This document shows positions 25,670 to 33,988 of a stretch of 64,000 bases of DNA, in pieces (the first letter of the stretch is position 1; every line of letters starts with the position of its first letter). Both the position numbers and the translations under genes were made by a program. A model generated the notes under the pieces. That model was given only the letters and a program-made list of their open reading frames with translations, did not search any database and was not told where the DNA came from. The stretch is from the NCBI GenBank assembly GCA_945862145.1, contig CAMAXE010000001.1, forward strand, positions 1-64,000. The letters run 5' to 3'. Origin of the DNA: Klebsiella pneumoniae. Lineage in GTDB: Bacteria; Pseudomonadota; Gammaproteobacteria; Pseudomonadales; UBA5518.

Positions 25670-26701
25670 TCAATCGCAGATGAGCACCACCTTTCCCGCG
25701 ATCTCCGCGGCATCGATGCGCCGGTGTACGCTTTGGGCTTGCGCGAGCGGCACCCGCTCGGCCACAGCCGGTGCCAGCTTGCCTGCAGAGAGCATTTGCA
25801 TAAGCTCCGACAGATCCTCCCGGAACTCCGTGGGTCTGGATTCCCGACGGCTCTGGATGTTGTAGAACCCGGTGCGCCGCCCGTCGGGGAGCAGCTTCCA
25901 CAGCGCCAGCAATTTCGTGAAACCCCATAGCAGCGAGGGGATGCTTTCGGTGCCATCCTTCGCCTGCAAGGCGCCGAATCCCACCAAGGTGCCGCCTCGC
26001 TCGAGGCAGCGGTAGGAGCGGCTCCAGTTGGCGCCGCCGATGGTGTCGAAAACCGCCTTCACGCCACCGCTGGAAATCTCTAGCGTGCGCGGCACGAAAT
26101 CCTCGCTGCGGTAATCGATGGGCGTGGCGCCGAAGCGCAGCAGCAAGGGGTGCTTGGCCACCGAGGCCGTGCCGATCACCCGCAGGCCGAGATGCCGGCC
26201 GAGGTCGAGCAGTGCGCTCCCCACCGCGCCGCCGGCCGCGTGCACCAGGATCCAGTCCCCGGACTGCAGGCTGCATTCGCGTTTGAGCATCTGCCAGGCG
26301 GTGGTGTAGGAGAGGATCATGCTCACCGCCTCGGCGGGATCAAGCCCCTGCGGACAGCGCACCACCCGCGCGGCCTCCACGCAGAGATACTGCGTGTAAC
26401 CACCGATCACTGGCATATCGGCCACGGCATCGCCCACGGCGAGACCCGTCACGCCCGCACCGAGGGCGTCGACCTCGCCAAACCAGTCGTAGCCCAGCGT
26501 AAAGGGTGGTTTCTGCTTGACGCCCGGATACTGCCCGAGGCGGATGATGGTGTCGGTGAAGCCCGTGCCGGCGGCGCGCACCCGCACGCGGCATTGCCCG
26601 GGACCGGGTTGTGGCAGGGTGGTTTCTTCCACCACCCGGAGCTGCTCCGGTCCGCCGAAGGCCTGTAGTTCGATGCGCTGCCAGTGCGTTTCCTGATTCA
26701 C
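25670..26701 (-). CDS. Zinc-independent medium-chain dehydrogenase/reductase (quinone oxidoreductase-like)
   Basis: 343 aa. GroES-like N-terminal domain (GTGFTDTIIRLGQYPG, then FTLGYDWFGEVDALG) and Rossmann domain with VHAAGGAVGSALLDLGRHLG. The catalytic-zinc ligands Cys/His/Glu and the four structural cysteines of alcohol dehydrogenases are absent, which places it in the QOR/enoyl-reductase branch: NADPH-dependent reduction of a double bond or quinone. It is the last gene of the minus-strand operon P450-ferredoxin-CMD-MDR, 11 bp after its neighbour. Confidence 0.88.
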   Translation of the reverse strand: MNQETHWQRIELQAFGGPEQLRVVEETTLPQPGPGQCRVRVRAAGTGFTDTIIRLGQYPGVKQKPPFTLGYDWFGEVDALGAGVTGLAVGDAVADMPVIGGYTQYLCVEAARVVRCPQGLDPAEAVSMILSYTTAWQMLKRECSLQSGDWILVHAAGGAVGSALLDLGRHLGLRVIGTASVAKHPLLLRFGATPIDYRSEDFVPRTLEISSGGVKAVFDTIGGANWSRSYRCLERGGTLVGFGALQAKDGTESIPSLLWGFTKLLALWKLLPDGRRTGFYNIQSRRESRPTEFREDLSELMQMLSAGKLAPAVAERVPLAQAQSVHRRIDAAEIAGKVVLICD

Positions 26702-26712
26702 GATGTGTTGTC

Positions 26713-27108
26713 TCAGGCCGGTTTTTGTTCTGCCTGCTGGGCTTGCTTCTGCTGCGCTAACAGGCCCATCAGCGCCATGCGCATCTTGGAGGCGCGCGGA
26801 TAGCCGATGTACTGCGTCAGGAACAGGATGATCTCCTCGAGTTCCTGCTGATTCAATTCGCCGCGCTTCATGGCCGAGCGCGCCTGAATCGTCCAGGTCA
26901 TGTCCTCGCCCTGTGCCGCGATCGCGCCAAGCAGCAACAGGCGCCGGTCGCGCAGCGACAGCGTGCTGTCGGCCCAGAGCTTGCCGAACAGGCCTTCGAG
27001 CATGAAGTCGAAGAACTTGTCCACTCCGGGCGCCGGCGGTTGCGGCAAATCCCCGCAGTAGACGGTGTTGAACATCTCGATGCCCTTGTCGCGCAGGCTC
27101 TGGCTCAT
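26713..27108 (-). CDS. Carboxymuconolactone decarboxylase-family protein
   Basis: 131 aa, all helical. The core reads RDRRLLLLGAIAAQGEDMTWTIQARSAMKRGELNQQELEEIILFLTQYIGYPRASKM, the usual CMD/AhpD fold with the conserved Y-G-P-like turn. The redox Cys-X2-Cys of AhpD is missing, so it is not a peroxidase-type member. The C-terminus ends in a Gln-rich tail. Its start overlaps the ferredoxin stop (ATGA). CMD-like proteins recur in steroid degradation clusters, where their role is not settled. Confidence 0.85.
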   Translation of the reverse strand: MSQSLRDKGIEMFNTVYCGDLPQPPAPGVDKFFDFMLEGLFGKLWADSTLSLRDRRLLLLGAIAAQGEDMTWTIQARSAMKRGELNQQELEEIILFLTQYIGYPRASKMRMALMGLLAQQKQAQQAEQKPA

Positions 27109-27338
27109 GCTGGGTTCTCCGGGTCTGTGGATGGAATCATTTCAAGGCTGATCACGCGGTTGGGGCAGTAGCGTGCGGCTTCGCGCACCTTGTCCCAGAG
27201 TTCGGGCGGCGGAAACACCTGCAGCACCTGCACCTGCGGGTAGTGCTCGGCGCGGTCTCGCACCCGGAAGACCTCGGGGGCCTCGTCCATGCACGCACTG
27301 TGGCCCTGGCACAGTTGCAGGTCCACGGTGACGCGCAT
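27105..27338 (-). CDS. P450-associated single-cluster ferredoxin
   Basis: 77 aa. Start fixed at 27338 (MRVTVDLQLC) because the frame upstream is the antisense of the P450 end. Cysteines: C10-QGHSA-C16 and YCPN near residue 58, i.e. the three-cysteine pattern of 3Fe-4S (or variant) ferredoxins that serve bacterial P450s, where the second Cys of the 4Fe motif is replaced by His (GH). It lies 5 bp after the P450 stop. The CYP51-ferredoxin gene order is the same as in Mycobacterium tuberculosis Rv0764c-Rv0763c. Its reductase is not in the window. Confidence 0.92.
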   Translation of the reverse strand: MRVTVDLQLCQGHSACMDEAPEVFRVRDRAEHYPQVQVLQVFPPPELWDKVREAARYCPNRVISLEMIPSTDPENPA

Positions 27339-27343
27339 GCGGC

Positions 27344-28696
27344 TCACGACGGTGCCCGGCGTTGATAGCGCAGCACACAAGGCTCGCTCGGACGCAGGAT
27401 CAGCGAGGGCATGATCTCCTGGTAGGTGTCCGCGGGCCCGTCGAGCTCGAAGTGGTAGTGGCGCAGCAGCTCGCAGATGATCCGCTTTACCTGCAGGATG
27501 GCGAAGGCGTTGCCCACGCATTTGCGCGAACCCCCGCCGAAGGGAATGTAGGCGAACTTGTTCTCCGGCTCGGGCCGGTGCGGGTCGAAGCGTTCCGGAT
27601 CCGGGAAGTGCTCCGGCAGGCGGTGTGCTACCCAAGGCGAGAACATGATGTTCTTACCGGCCTCGATGCAGTGGCCCTTGTAATGAAAGTCCTGCACCAC
27701 ACGCCGCGAGAGGGTGTTGAGCGGCGGGTGGGCGCGCAGGATCTCGCGCACGAAACCGTCCAGCAGCGGCATTTTGCGCAGCGTGCGGAAACCGAGCTCC
27801 GGGTCGTCGGCCCACAAGCCGTCCACTTCCCTCACGATCTCGGCGCAATACACCGGATGACGCGCGAGCTCCACCAGCGTCCAGGCGGCGGTGTTGGCGC
27901 TGGTGTGGTGGCCGGCGAACATGAACCACACCACCATCCCGGCGATCTGCGACTCGCTGAGCGGCGTGCCGTCCTGGTAGGTGGAGTTCATGTAGACGGA
28001 GAGAAGATCGTCGTGCTGTTCGCCCGCCGCGCGACGCTCCCGCACCCGCGTGATGATGAGCTCCCCGAGTTCTGCGCGCGCCTCGTCACGCCGCGCGTAG
28101 GCGGTCTTCTGCGCGGTGTGGTTCACGGTGCCGGAGGCATCCACCGCGGCGCCGAGATCATGGTAGATCCTGGCGAATTCGTCGGTGAGCGTGTAGCGGA
28201 ATTCCGCGCCCAGCAGGCAGTGGGTAGAGGTCTTGATCGTCAGATCAGCGAAGGACTCGTAGAAGTCTATCTGGCCGTGCTCGCCCCAGCCGCTGATCCA
28301 GTCGGCAGCCTCGCGGGCGATGATCGGCGCGTAGTAGGTCATGCGCTCGGCGCGCAGACCCTGCGAGTGCATCCGCAGTTGCTGGCGCTCGATCTCGAGC
28401 GGCGCGCCATACTGCACGCCTTCGCCGAATATCGGCACCATATACTGGTAGGCCAGCGCGGCACTCAGCTGCTCGTCGGACGCCCGGAAAATGGCCTCGT
28501 GCGCTTCGGGGCCTACCATCAGTACCGTCAGGATGCCACCCTGGTCAAACTCCGCGAGCTCGCCGCACTCGCGGTAGGCGCGCATCAGGAAGTGTGCCGG
28601 GTGGGCACAGAATTCCGCGAAGTGGCCGCCGGGTTCGCGCCCGCCGCTCACGAAGCGGAGGGTGGCGGAGCGCTGCTGGGCGTTTGCTGCTGTCAT
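27344..28696 (-). CDS. Cytochrome P450, CYP51-like (sterol 14alpha-demethylase family or close relative)
   Basis: 450 aa, soluble, no membrane anchor. The B'-helix region reads YQYMVPIFGEGVQYG, close to the CYP51 signature (mycobacterial YPFMTPIFGEGVVFD). The I-helix is FAGHHTSANTAAW, again the CYP51 form with His before the catalytic Thr. ExxR is EILR in EILRAHPPL, and the heme loop is FGGGSRKCVGNAF. The start is placed at 28696 (MTAANAQQ); the upstream in-frame ATG gives only nine extra residues. A 24-bp operator lies 21-44 bp upstream. With the ferredoxin it should hydroxylate or demethylate a sterol or triterpenoid; the exact position needs experiment. Confidence 0.9.
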   Translation of the reverse strand: MTAANAQQRSATLRFVSGGREPGGHFAEFCAHPAHFLMRAYRECGELAEFDQGGILTVLMVGPEAHEAIFRASDEQLSAALAYQYMVPIFGEGVQYGAPLEIERQQLRMHSQGLRAERMTYYAPIIAREAADWISGWGEHGQIDFYESFADLTIKTSTHCLLGAEFRYTLTDEFARIYHDLGAAVDASGTVNHTAQKTAYARRDEARAELGELIITRVRERRAAGEQHDDLLSVYMNSTYQDGTPLSESQIAGMVVWFMFAGHHTSANTAAWTLVELARHPVYCAEIVREVDGLWADDPELGFRTLRKMPLLDGFVREILRAHPPLNTLSRRVVQDFHYKGHCIEAGKNIMFSPWVAHRLPEHFPDPERFDPHRPEPENKFAYIPFGGGSRKCVGNAFAILQVKRIICELLRHYHFELDGPADTYQEIMPSLILRPSEPCVLRYQRRAPS

Positions 28697-28716
28697 GGGG
28701 CTCCCGGCAAGGCGGA

Positions 28717-28740
28717 AAAACAATTCAAAGCGATGGTTTT
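28717..28740. promoter_or_regulatory. 24-bp palindromic operator motif, copy 2
   Basis: On the minus strand: AAAACCAT, 8-bp spacer, ATTGTTTT. It is 20 bp upstream of the CYP51-like start (28696) and 77 bp upstream of the SDR start (28818), so one bound repressor could control both directions. Confidence 0.72.
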
Positions 28741-28817
28741 GAGTCTATTCACTGCGCTTTGGTGAGGCAAGGCCGAGTGGCCTCCGTCTCTGCGCGCAAA
28801 CGGAAGAGGAATGTTTC

Positions 28818-29582
28818 ATGGATCTGCAGCTGAAGGGAAGGACCGCGCTGGTTACTGGCAGTGACCGGCGCACCGGTGAGGTGATCGCCGCCACGCTGGC
28901 GGCCGAAGGCGCGCGGGTGATCACCCACGGCAACGAGAGCGAACCGCTCAGCCCTGATGCGGTCTGGGGAGACATACGCACCGAGCCGGGCTCGGCACAG
29001 GTGCTGGCGCAAATCGCCGCACAGGGCCTGTCGATCGACATCCTGGTGAACAACTACGGCACTGCGGACGCACACCGCTGGGAGGGCAGCGACACCGCCA
29101 AGTGGCTGGAGATGTACCAGACCAACCTGCTGTCTGCTGTGCGCATGATCCAGGGCTGTGTGCCCGCCATGAAGGCCAAGGGCTGGGGCAGGATCCTCAA
29201 TCTTGGCACTATAGGTTCGCACCAGCCGGTGGCCGAACGGCCGGCGTACTACGCCGCCAAGGGCGCGCTGGCTAATATCACGGTGAGCCTTGCCCGGGAG
29301 CTCGCGGGCACGGGCATCACGGTAAACACGGTTTCCCCGGGATACATCCGCACCGAGCAGGTGGAGGAGACCTACCGCCGCCGCGCCCGCAAGGCCGGGT
29401 GGGCCGAGGACTGGGCGAGTATCGAGAAAAGAATCGTCGCAACCGATTTCCCTAACCCCTGCGGCCGCATTGCCACGCGGGAAGAGGTTGCGGATCTCGT
29501 GGGTTTTCTCTGTAGCCCGCGCGCGGGCTTTATCAACGGTCAGAACATTCGCATCGACGGTGGCGCGGTGCGCTACGTCTGA
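28818..29582 (+). CDS. Short-chain dehydrogenase/reductase with an altered cofactor loop
   Basis: 254 aa. It has the SDR fold (NNYGTADAH, NLGTIGSHQPV, YYAAKGALANITVSLAREL, C-terminal NIRIDGGAVRYV). The glycine-rich loop reads TGSDRRTG, so the middle Gly of TGxxxGxG is Arg. Cofactor preference may therefore differ from its neighbours. An insert (EETYRRRARKAGWAEDWASIEKR, in two pieces) near the substrate loop is long. It is divergent from the CYP51-like operon across the copy-2 operator and convergent with the cytochrome gene. Confidence 0.87.
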   Translation: MDLQLKGRTALVTGSDRRTGEVIAATLAAEGARVITHGNESEPLSPDAVWGDIRTEPGSAQVLAQIAAQGLSIDILVNNYGTADAHRWEGSDTAKWLEMYQTNLLSAVRMIQGCVPAMKAKGWGRILNLGTIGSHQPVAERPAYYAAKGALANITVSLARELAGTGITVNTVSPGYIRTEQVEETYRRRARKAGWAEDWASIEKRIVATDFPNPCGRIATREEVADLVGFLCSPRAGFINGQNIRIDGGAVRYV

Positions 29583-29586
29583 GCGC

Positions 29587-30096
29587 TCAGCGGCGCTCGC
29601 GGAAGGTGTCGTGACAGGCGAGGCAGGCGTCCTTCAAGGCCTGATAGCGCACCCCGAAGTCCGCGGGTTCTGCCGCGACCAGGGCATCTGTCGCGGCCAG
29701 AAAATCCCGGTGACGCTGCGCGAACGTCGCCTTGTCCGTCCACACCGCCTCGCGCGCGCGAGTTTTCGCGCCGGAGGTGATCCCGCTGCCCGCCACAAAC
29801 AGTGCCGCCTGTCTGTCGCCGGTTTCGCGGATGCTGCGCGCGCCCTCGCGCACCAGTGCGCTATCGGCCGAGCCGCTCTCGATGGAGTCGCCGATCGCCT
29901 TGAAGGCGTCGCCGATGCGTCGATAGTTGGCGCGGCGCTCCTTGATCGCCTGCGTGGTGGCGGTGGGCACGCCCGGTGCGTTGGCGTCTTCGCAGCCGGC
30001 CGCGAGCAGCAGGGCGCCGGCGAGCGCGAAACCAAGCGCCCTGCGCGGGTGGCCGTGTTGCGGGTTGGCAGATCCGGGATTAGTATGCGAAAACAT
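29587..30096 (-). CDS. Cytochrome c'-like (c556-type) lipoprotein
   Basis: 169 aa. The N-terminal signal has the lipobox LAAGC. The mature part is a four-helix bundle with the heme motif CLACH near the C-terminus (residues about 160-164, followed by DTFRERR), the hallmark of cytochromes c' and c556. It is a periplasmic electron carrier or a gas/redox-binding protein, and a possible acceptor for the PQQ or flavin dehydrogenases nearby (inference). The start codon ATG at 30096-30094 lies inside the copy-3 palindrome, so repressor binding would cover its translation start region. Confidence 0.85.
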   Translation of the reverse strand: MFSHTNPGSANPQHGHPRRALGFALAGALLLAAGCEDANAPGVPTATTQAIKERRANYRRIGDAFKAIGDSIESGSADSALVREGARSIRETGDRQAALFVAGSGITSGAKTRAREAVWTDKATFAQRHRDFLAATDALVAAEPADFGVRYQALKDACLACHDTFRERR

Positions 30097-30113
30097 TTTG
30101 CTTCCAATGTTTT
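30090..30113. promoter_or_regulatory. 24-bp palindromic operator motif, copy 3 (perfect palindrome)
   Basis: AAAACATT, 8-bp spacer, AATGTTTT: perfect 8-bp arms. It overlaps the start codon of the cytochrome c' gene (30096, minus strand) and ends 12 bp before the luciferase-family start at 30126. Confidence 0.78.
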
Positions 30114-30125
30114 ATGGAGCCGATC

Positions 30126-31331
30126 ATGAGCTACAGACCGCAGCGCATGAAGTTCGGCGCGTTCATCGCGCCCTTCCACAGCGATCGATTGAACCCGACC
30201 CTGGCGCTCGAGTCGGATCTCGAACTCGTCTGCCACATGGACCGTTTGGGCTTCGATGAAGCGTGGATAGGCGAGCACCATTCGGGCGCCTACGAGTGCA
30301 TCGCTTCGCCGGAGATCATGATCGCCGCGCTCGCCGAACGCACACGCCACATCCGCCTTGCAACGGGTGTCAGCTCGCTTGCCTACCATCATCCCCTGAT
30401 CCTCGCCGATCGCATAGCGCAGCTCGACCACTTGACGCGCGGACGCCTCATTTTCGGCGTGGGCCCGGGTCAGTTGATTGCTGACTCTTACATGATGGGC
30501 GTCGATCCCGCGCACCTGCGCCGGCGGATGGGCGAGTCACTCGAGGCACTGGTGCGGCTGCTGCACGGCGAGACCGTGAGCATGCAGACCGACTGGTTCA
30601 CGCTGCGCGAGGCGCGGCTCCAGATCCTGCCGTATCAGGCGCCCTCGGTGGAGATGTCGGTGGCCTCGGCGATCTCGCCCACGGGTGCGCGGGCCGCCGG
30701 GCAGCATGGCATCGGCATGCTCTCGGTAGCGGCCTCGAGCCCGGAGGGCTTCAAGGCGCTCGCCACCAGTTGGGAAATTTGCGAGCAAAAGGCGCGCGAA
30801 TACGGCAAGACCGTGAGCCGCGACACCTGGCGCGTGGTGACGCCAGTGCATATCGCAGAGACCCGCGAGCAGGCGCTGCGTGATCTCGAATACGGGCTGA
30901 TGGACATGTTCCGCTACATCAGCAAGATCGGCGGGGACCTCTTCGGTGAGGTGAAGACCTTCGATCAGGCCGTCGAACTCTGGACCAGCGGGGGGCTTGG
31001 CGCCTTCGGGGTGGGGCTGATCGGCACGCCGGATGACCTGGTCGAGCGCATCGAGCAGCTGCTTGAGCAGTCGGGTGGTTTCGGCAGCTTTCTGGTGCTG
31101 GCGCATAACGCCGCGAGCCCCGAGGCTACCCGCAAATCCTACGATCTGATCGCGCGCTACGTGATGCCCCGATTCCAGCACTCCAACGCCAATCGTACGG
31201 CCTCGCTCGACTGGGCGGCGGCCAATGCCAACCGCTTCATGGAGGCCTACGTGGGCGGCATCAATGCGGCCATCAAACTGCACGCCGACGAGCAGGCGGC
31301 AAGCGCTCCTGCGCCGGAGCCTGCCAACTGA
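30126..31331 (+). CDS. LLM-class flavin-dependent monooxygenase (limonene monooxygenase LimB-like)
   Basis: 401 aa. Bacterial-luciferase TIM barrel: MKFGAFIAPFHSDRLNP, DEAWIGEHHSGAYECIASPEIMIAALAERT, VSSLAYHHPLILADRIAQLDHLTRGRLIFGVGPGQL. These blocks are those of the LimB/alkanal-monooxygenase subgroup that oxidises terpenes and cyclic ketones with FMNH2. I chose 30126 (GGAG six bases upstream) over 30114, which abuts the operator. The flavin reductase partner is not identified. It is the first gene of a two-gene unit with the Dabb/SnoaL-like protein 24 bp downstream. Confidence 0.88.
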   Translation: MSYRPQRMKFGAFIAPFHSDRLNPTLALESDLELVCHMDRLGFDEAWIGEHHSGAYECIASPEIMIAALAERTRHIRLATGVSSLAYHHPLILADRIAQLDHLTRGRLIFGVGPGQLIADSYMMGVDPAHLRRRMGESLEALVRLLHGETVSMQTDWFTLREARLQILPYQAPSVEMSVASAISPTGARAAGQHGIGMLSVAASSPEGFKALATSWEICEQKAREYGKTVSRDTWRVVTPVHIAETREQALRDLEYGLMDMFRYISKIGGDLFGEVKTFDQAVELWTSGGLGAFGVGLIGTPDDLVERIEQLLEQSGGFGSFLVLAHNAASPEATRKSYDLIARYVMPRFQHSNANRTASLDWAAANANRFMEAYVGGINAAIKLHADEQAASAPAPEPAN

Positions 31332-31355
31332 GTTCAACGAAGGAGAAAATCCCCG

Positions 31356-32018
31356 ATGATCCGCAGCGTGACGCTTATCCGTTTCAGGGCTGGCACCGAC
31401 CAAGCCTCGCGTGAGGCCGTGCGTCAAGCCTACCTCGGGCTGCCAGCGCACATTCCCGAATTGCTCTCCATCAGTCCGGGGCTCGATCTCGGGCTGCTGC
31501 CGGAGACAGCCGATCTTGCGGTGGCAGCGGAGTTTGCGACCGCGGCGGATTTCCTGACCTATTCGCAGCACCCGGCGCAGGTGGAGCTCATCCTGCCCGT
31601 TTGCGGTCCGGTGCTCGAGAGCTGGCTCACGCTGCAGCATGAGTTCATCGATGCCGCTTACATGCGTGCCTACTACGAGGCCTACAACAGCGAGGATCCG
31701 GAGCGCCTGCGGGGCTTCTATCATCCCGAGGTGGAGCTGCACTCCAGTCAGGGTGTGCTCCGTGGTCCCGAGGCCATCCTGGATACCTATCGTTTCATCA
31801 CCTCGAATTTCAGCGACCGTATGAGCGCCGAGTCGATCACGCTTGGTGGCGCGACTGCCGTGGTCGATATCCGGGACTGCTTCGTGGCGAAAGTAGACGT
31901 GCCGGATTTTCTGGGCATGGCGCTGGAAGCGGGGCAGTCCTTCGAGCTGCGATTGCGTGGCACCTACACCCTGCGCGATGGCGCGCTGTTCCGGATCGTC
32001 ATCGAGCAGGAGGGCTGA
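31356..32018 (+). CDS. Two-domain protein: Dabb-like barrel plus SnoaL/NTF2-like domain
   Basis: 220 aa. Residues about 1-95 (MIRSVTLIRFRAGTDQASREAVRQ through HPAQVELILPVCGP) match the stress-responsive A/B barrel (Dabb), a dimeric alpha-beta barrel. Residues about 103-220 (YMRAYYEAYNSEDPERLRGFYHPEVELHSSQGVLRGPEAIL) match an NTF2/SnoaL fold. Both folds appear separately as small cyclases, isomerases or dehydratases. The fusion suggests a two-step non-redox conversion. It follows the LimB-like gene by 24 bp and is convergent with the next gene. Confidence 0.75.
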   Translation: MIRSVTLIRFRAGTDQASREAVRQAYLGLPAHIPELLSISPGLDLGLLPETADLAVAAEFATAADFLTYSQHPAQVELILPVCGPVLESWLTLQHEFIDAAYMRAYYEAYNSEDPERLRGFYHPEVELHSSQGVLRGPEAILDTYRFITSNFSDRMSAESITLGGATAVVDIRDCFVAKVDVPDFLGMALEAGQSFELRLRGTYTLRDGALFRIVIEQEG

Positions 32019-32034
32019 TTGCGAGCGCTCGTTT

Positions 32035-32913
32035 TCAGCGCAGGAAACGGCTCGCGAAGCGTTCCATATCGGCAAGTTTTTCGTCCAGCGTCAGCACGCT
32101 GGCACGGCCGCGTTCGTCCAGCCACGCATCTCGGTAGATCGAGGTGACCCCGAGTTCCGCGGCCTCCAGGAAAAGGGGTTCCGGATCCGCGTTGCCGGTG
32201 CCGGCGCCGATCAGCGTAAGTGTGGTGCCGAAGTCGTCCATTCCCTTGCCGAGCGCCGTCCGTTCCTCGCGCAGTCGCTGCATGGCATGGCGCAGTTGTG
32301 CCATATCGTGCATCGACCCCACCCAGCCATCGTTACGCGCAGCGCGGCGCAATGCGGCCTCCGAGTAGCCGCCGATCCAGATCGGTACGGGCCGGTGCGG
32401 GCCGGGGGCCATCTGCAGCGCGGGGAAGTCGTGGAAGCGGCCGTGGTATTCGACCATGTCGCCGCTCATCAGCAGTCTGATCACGTCGATCATCTCGTCG
32501 GTGCGCGCGCCACGATCCCGGAAGCTGCGATCGACCAGGCGGAATTCCGACTCCTGCCATCCGATCCCCACGCCGAGTATTACGCGGTCGTTGCTGAGCC
32601 TTGCCGCTGTTGACACCGCCTTCGCGATGGTAAAGGGGTCGCGCATGGGCACCACGAAAATCGAGGTGATGAATTTCAGGCGAGTGGTGACCTGCGAGAG
32701 CGCACCGAACATCACCCAGGGGTCGGGCCAGTGCGTCTGCGGGTACCAGCGGATCACCGCGTCCTCGCTCTCCGGGTAACTCTCGTACTGCTCGCGGAAG
32801 GTGATCAGATGGTCGGCCAGCGTGATGCCCTCGAAGCCGAGTTCCTCGGCGTGGCGCGCCAGCACCATCACTTCGTCCATGTCTGTCATCGCGAGCACTT
32901 GCCAGTAACGCAT
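32035..32913 (-). CDS. LLM-class flavin/F420-type oxidoreductase
   Basis: 292 aa. Luciferase-like barrel: EELGFEGITLADHLITF, VVPMRDPFTIAKAVSTAARLSNDRVILGVGIGWQESEF, GPHRPVPIWIGGYSEAALRRAARNDGW. This is the TIGR03619-like group, often annotated as F420-dependent, but whether this host makes F420 is unknown and FMN is equally possible. It lies 3 bp after the 3beta-HSD-like gene on the same strand and ends the operon that begins with the cycloeucalenol-cycloisomerase-like gene. Confidence 0.85.
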   Translation of the reverse strand: MRYWQVLAMTDMDEVMVLARHAEELGFEGITLADHLITFREQYESYPESEDAVIRWYPQTHWPDPWVMFGALSQVTTRLKFITSIFVVPMRDPFTIAKAVSTAARLSNDRVILGVGIGWQESEFRLVDRSFRDRGARTDEMIDVIRLLMSGDMVEYHGRFHDFPALQMAPGPHRPVPIWIGGYSEAALRRAARNDGWVGSMHDMAQLRHAMQRLREERTALGKGMDDFGTTLTLIGAGTGNADPEPLFLEAAELGVTSIYRDAWLDERGRASVLTLDEKLADMERFASRFLR

Positions 32914-32916
32914 GGG

Positions 32917-33978
32917 TCAGTCTCCGTTCGGGGAGTTGTTGCGCGCGCGCGCATCCATGGCGGGACCGGCCTCGCTCGCGCTGAGGTGTCCTGCTTGTCG
33001 CATCCAGACCAGCAGGTCCTGCAGGGAGCGCTCGATCGGCAGCCACGGACGCCCGAGCAGTGCGAGTGCCTCGGTGTCGTCGCAGGGCACACTTCGGGTG
33101 ATGACGCAGGCCGCCTCGTAGCTGAGAGCAGGGCTTTTACCTGTAAGGAGTTGCACCGTGTCACCGAGCCGCCCCATGGCGCGCAGCATCGGGCCGGGTA
33201 TGCGCAGTGCCTTGATGGGCTGGCCGGTCAGCCCGCTTAGCAGCGCGCGTATCTCCTCATCGGCTACATAACGGCCACCGCACATCAGACGCCGCGGTCC
33301 TAGCCCGCGCGCGAGTGTGCGCTCGAGCAGGGCAGCCAGATCCCGCGCATCGATATAGCCGCGTCCTGCACGGTTCACGAGCATCCGCCGGGTGCGTATC
33401 GATTCCGCGAGGTAGGCGGGGCTCGCCCCGAAGGTGGGATCCAGCGGGCCGTGAATCGCGCCGGGGTAAATGGTTACCACGGGCGCGCCGCGATCCTGCA
33501 TGCCGCGTGCTATCTGCTCGGCCTCGGCCTTGGTGCGGGCGTAGGCGCTGCGGGGGCGGGTTACCGGGTCGCTCGCACGCTGGATGCTGCCTCCCGGTGG
33601 AAACAGCGCCAGATAGCTAGAGACATGCACCACGGGGTCGGCCCCGGCCGCGACCGCCGCCTCCAGCACGCAGCGGGTGCCGAGCACATTCGTCTCATGC
33701 ATGCGCGCGGCGTCGTTCACGTCATGCGAGTAGAGCCCGGCGGCGTGGATCACGGCGTCTGCGCCACTCACGGCTGCCCTGACGGCGGCCTCGTCAGTCA
33801 CGTCGCCCAGAACGATTTCGAGATGCTCCGCGGTAACGCCAAGTGGCGCCAGTGCGGCGAGCACCCGCGCACGGTCGCGGGCCAGGGCGCGGATCGTGAA
33901 GCGTCGCGGCTCCCGCGCCAGCGCGGCCACGGTGTGCGCACCGACCAGTCCACCGGCGCCGGTGACCAGCACTTCCAT
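32917..33978 (-). CDS. NAD(P)-dependent extended SDR, 3beta-hydroxysteroid dehydrogenase / sterol-4-carboxylate dehydrogenase-like
   Basis: 353 aa. Extended SDR: VLVTGAGGLVGAHTVAALA, LGDVTDEAAVRAAVSGADAVIHAAG, VSSYLALFP, and the catalytic YARTK (SAYARTKAEAE). The family includes 3beta-HSD, plant/fungal sterol-4alpha-carboxylate 3-dehydrogenases and bacterial SdmB, all acting on sterol C3 hydroxyls. The sequence alone does not separate these from other epimerase-like SDRs. It sits 10 bp after the cycloeucalenol-cycloisomerase-like gene, which strengthens a sterol role. Confidence 0.85.
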   Translation of the reverse strand: MEVLVTGAGGLVGAHTVAALAREPRRFTIRALARDRARVLAALAPLGVTAEHLEIVLGDVTDEAAVRAAVSGADAVIHAAGLYSHDVNDAARMHETNVLGTRCVLEAAVAAGADPVVHVSSYLALFPPGGSIQRASDPVTRPRSAYARTKAEAEQIARGMQDRGAPVVTIYPGAIHGPLDPTFGASPAYLAESIRTRRMLVNRAGRGYIDARDLAALLERTLARGLGPRRLMCGGRYVADEEIRALLSGLTGQPIKALRIPGPMLRAMGRLGDTVQLLTGKSPALSYEAACVITRSVPCDDTEALALLGRPWLPIERSLQDLLVWMRQAGHLSASEAGPAMDARARNNSPNGD

Positions 33979-33988
33979 CAGGTGCCGC

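Noticed and set aside
32018-32035. Bidirectional terminator at the CGAGCGCTCG palindrome between convergent genes
   Set aside because: The 10-bp palindrome leaves no loop of useful size and only one side has a short T run.
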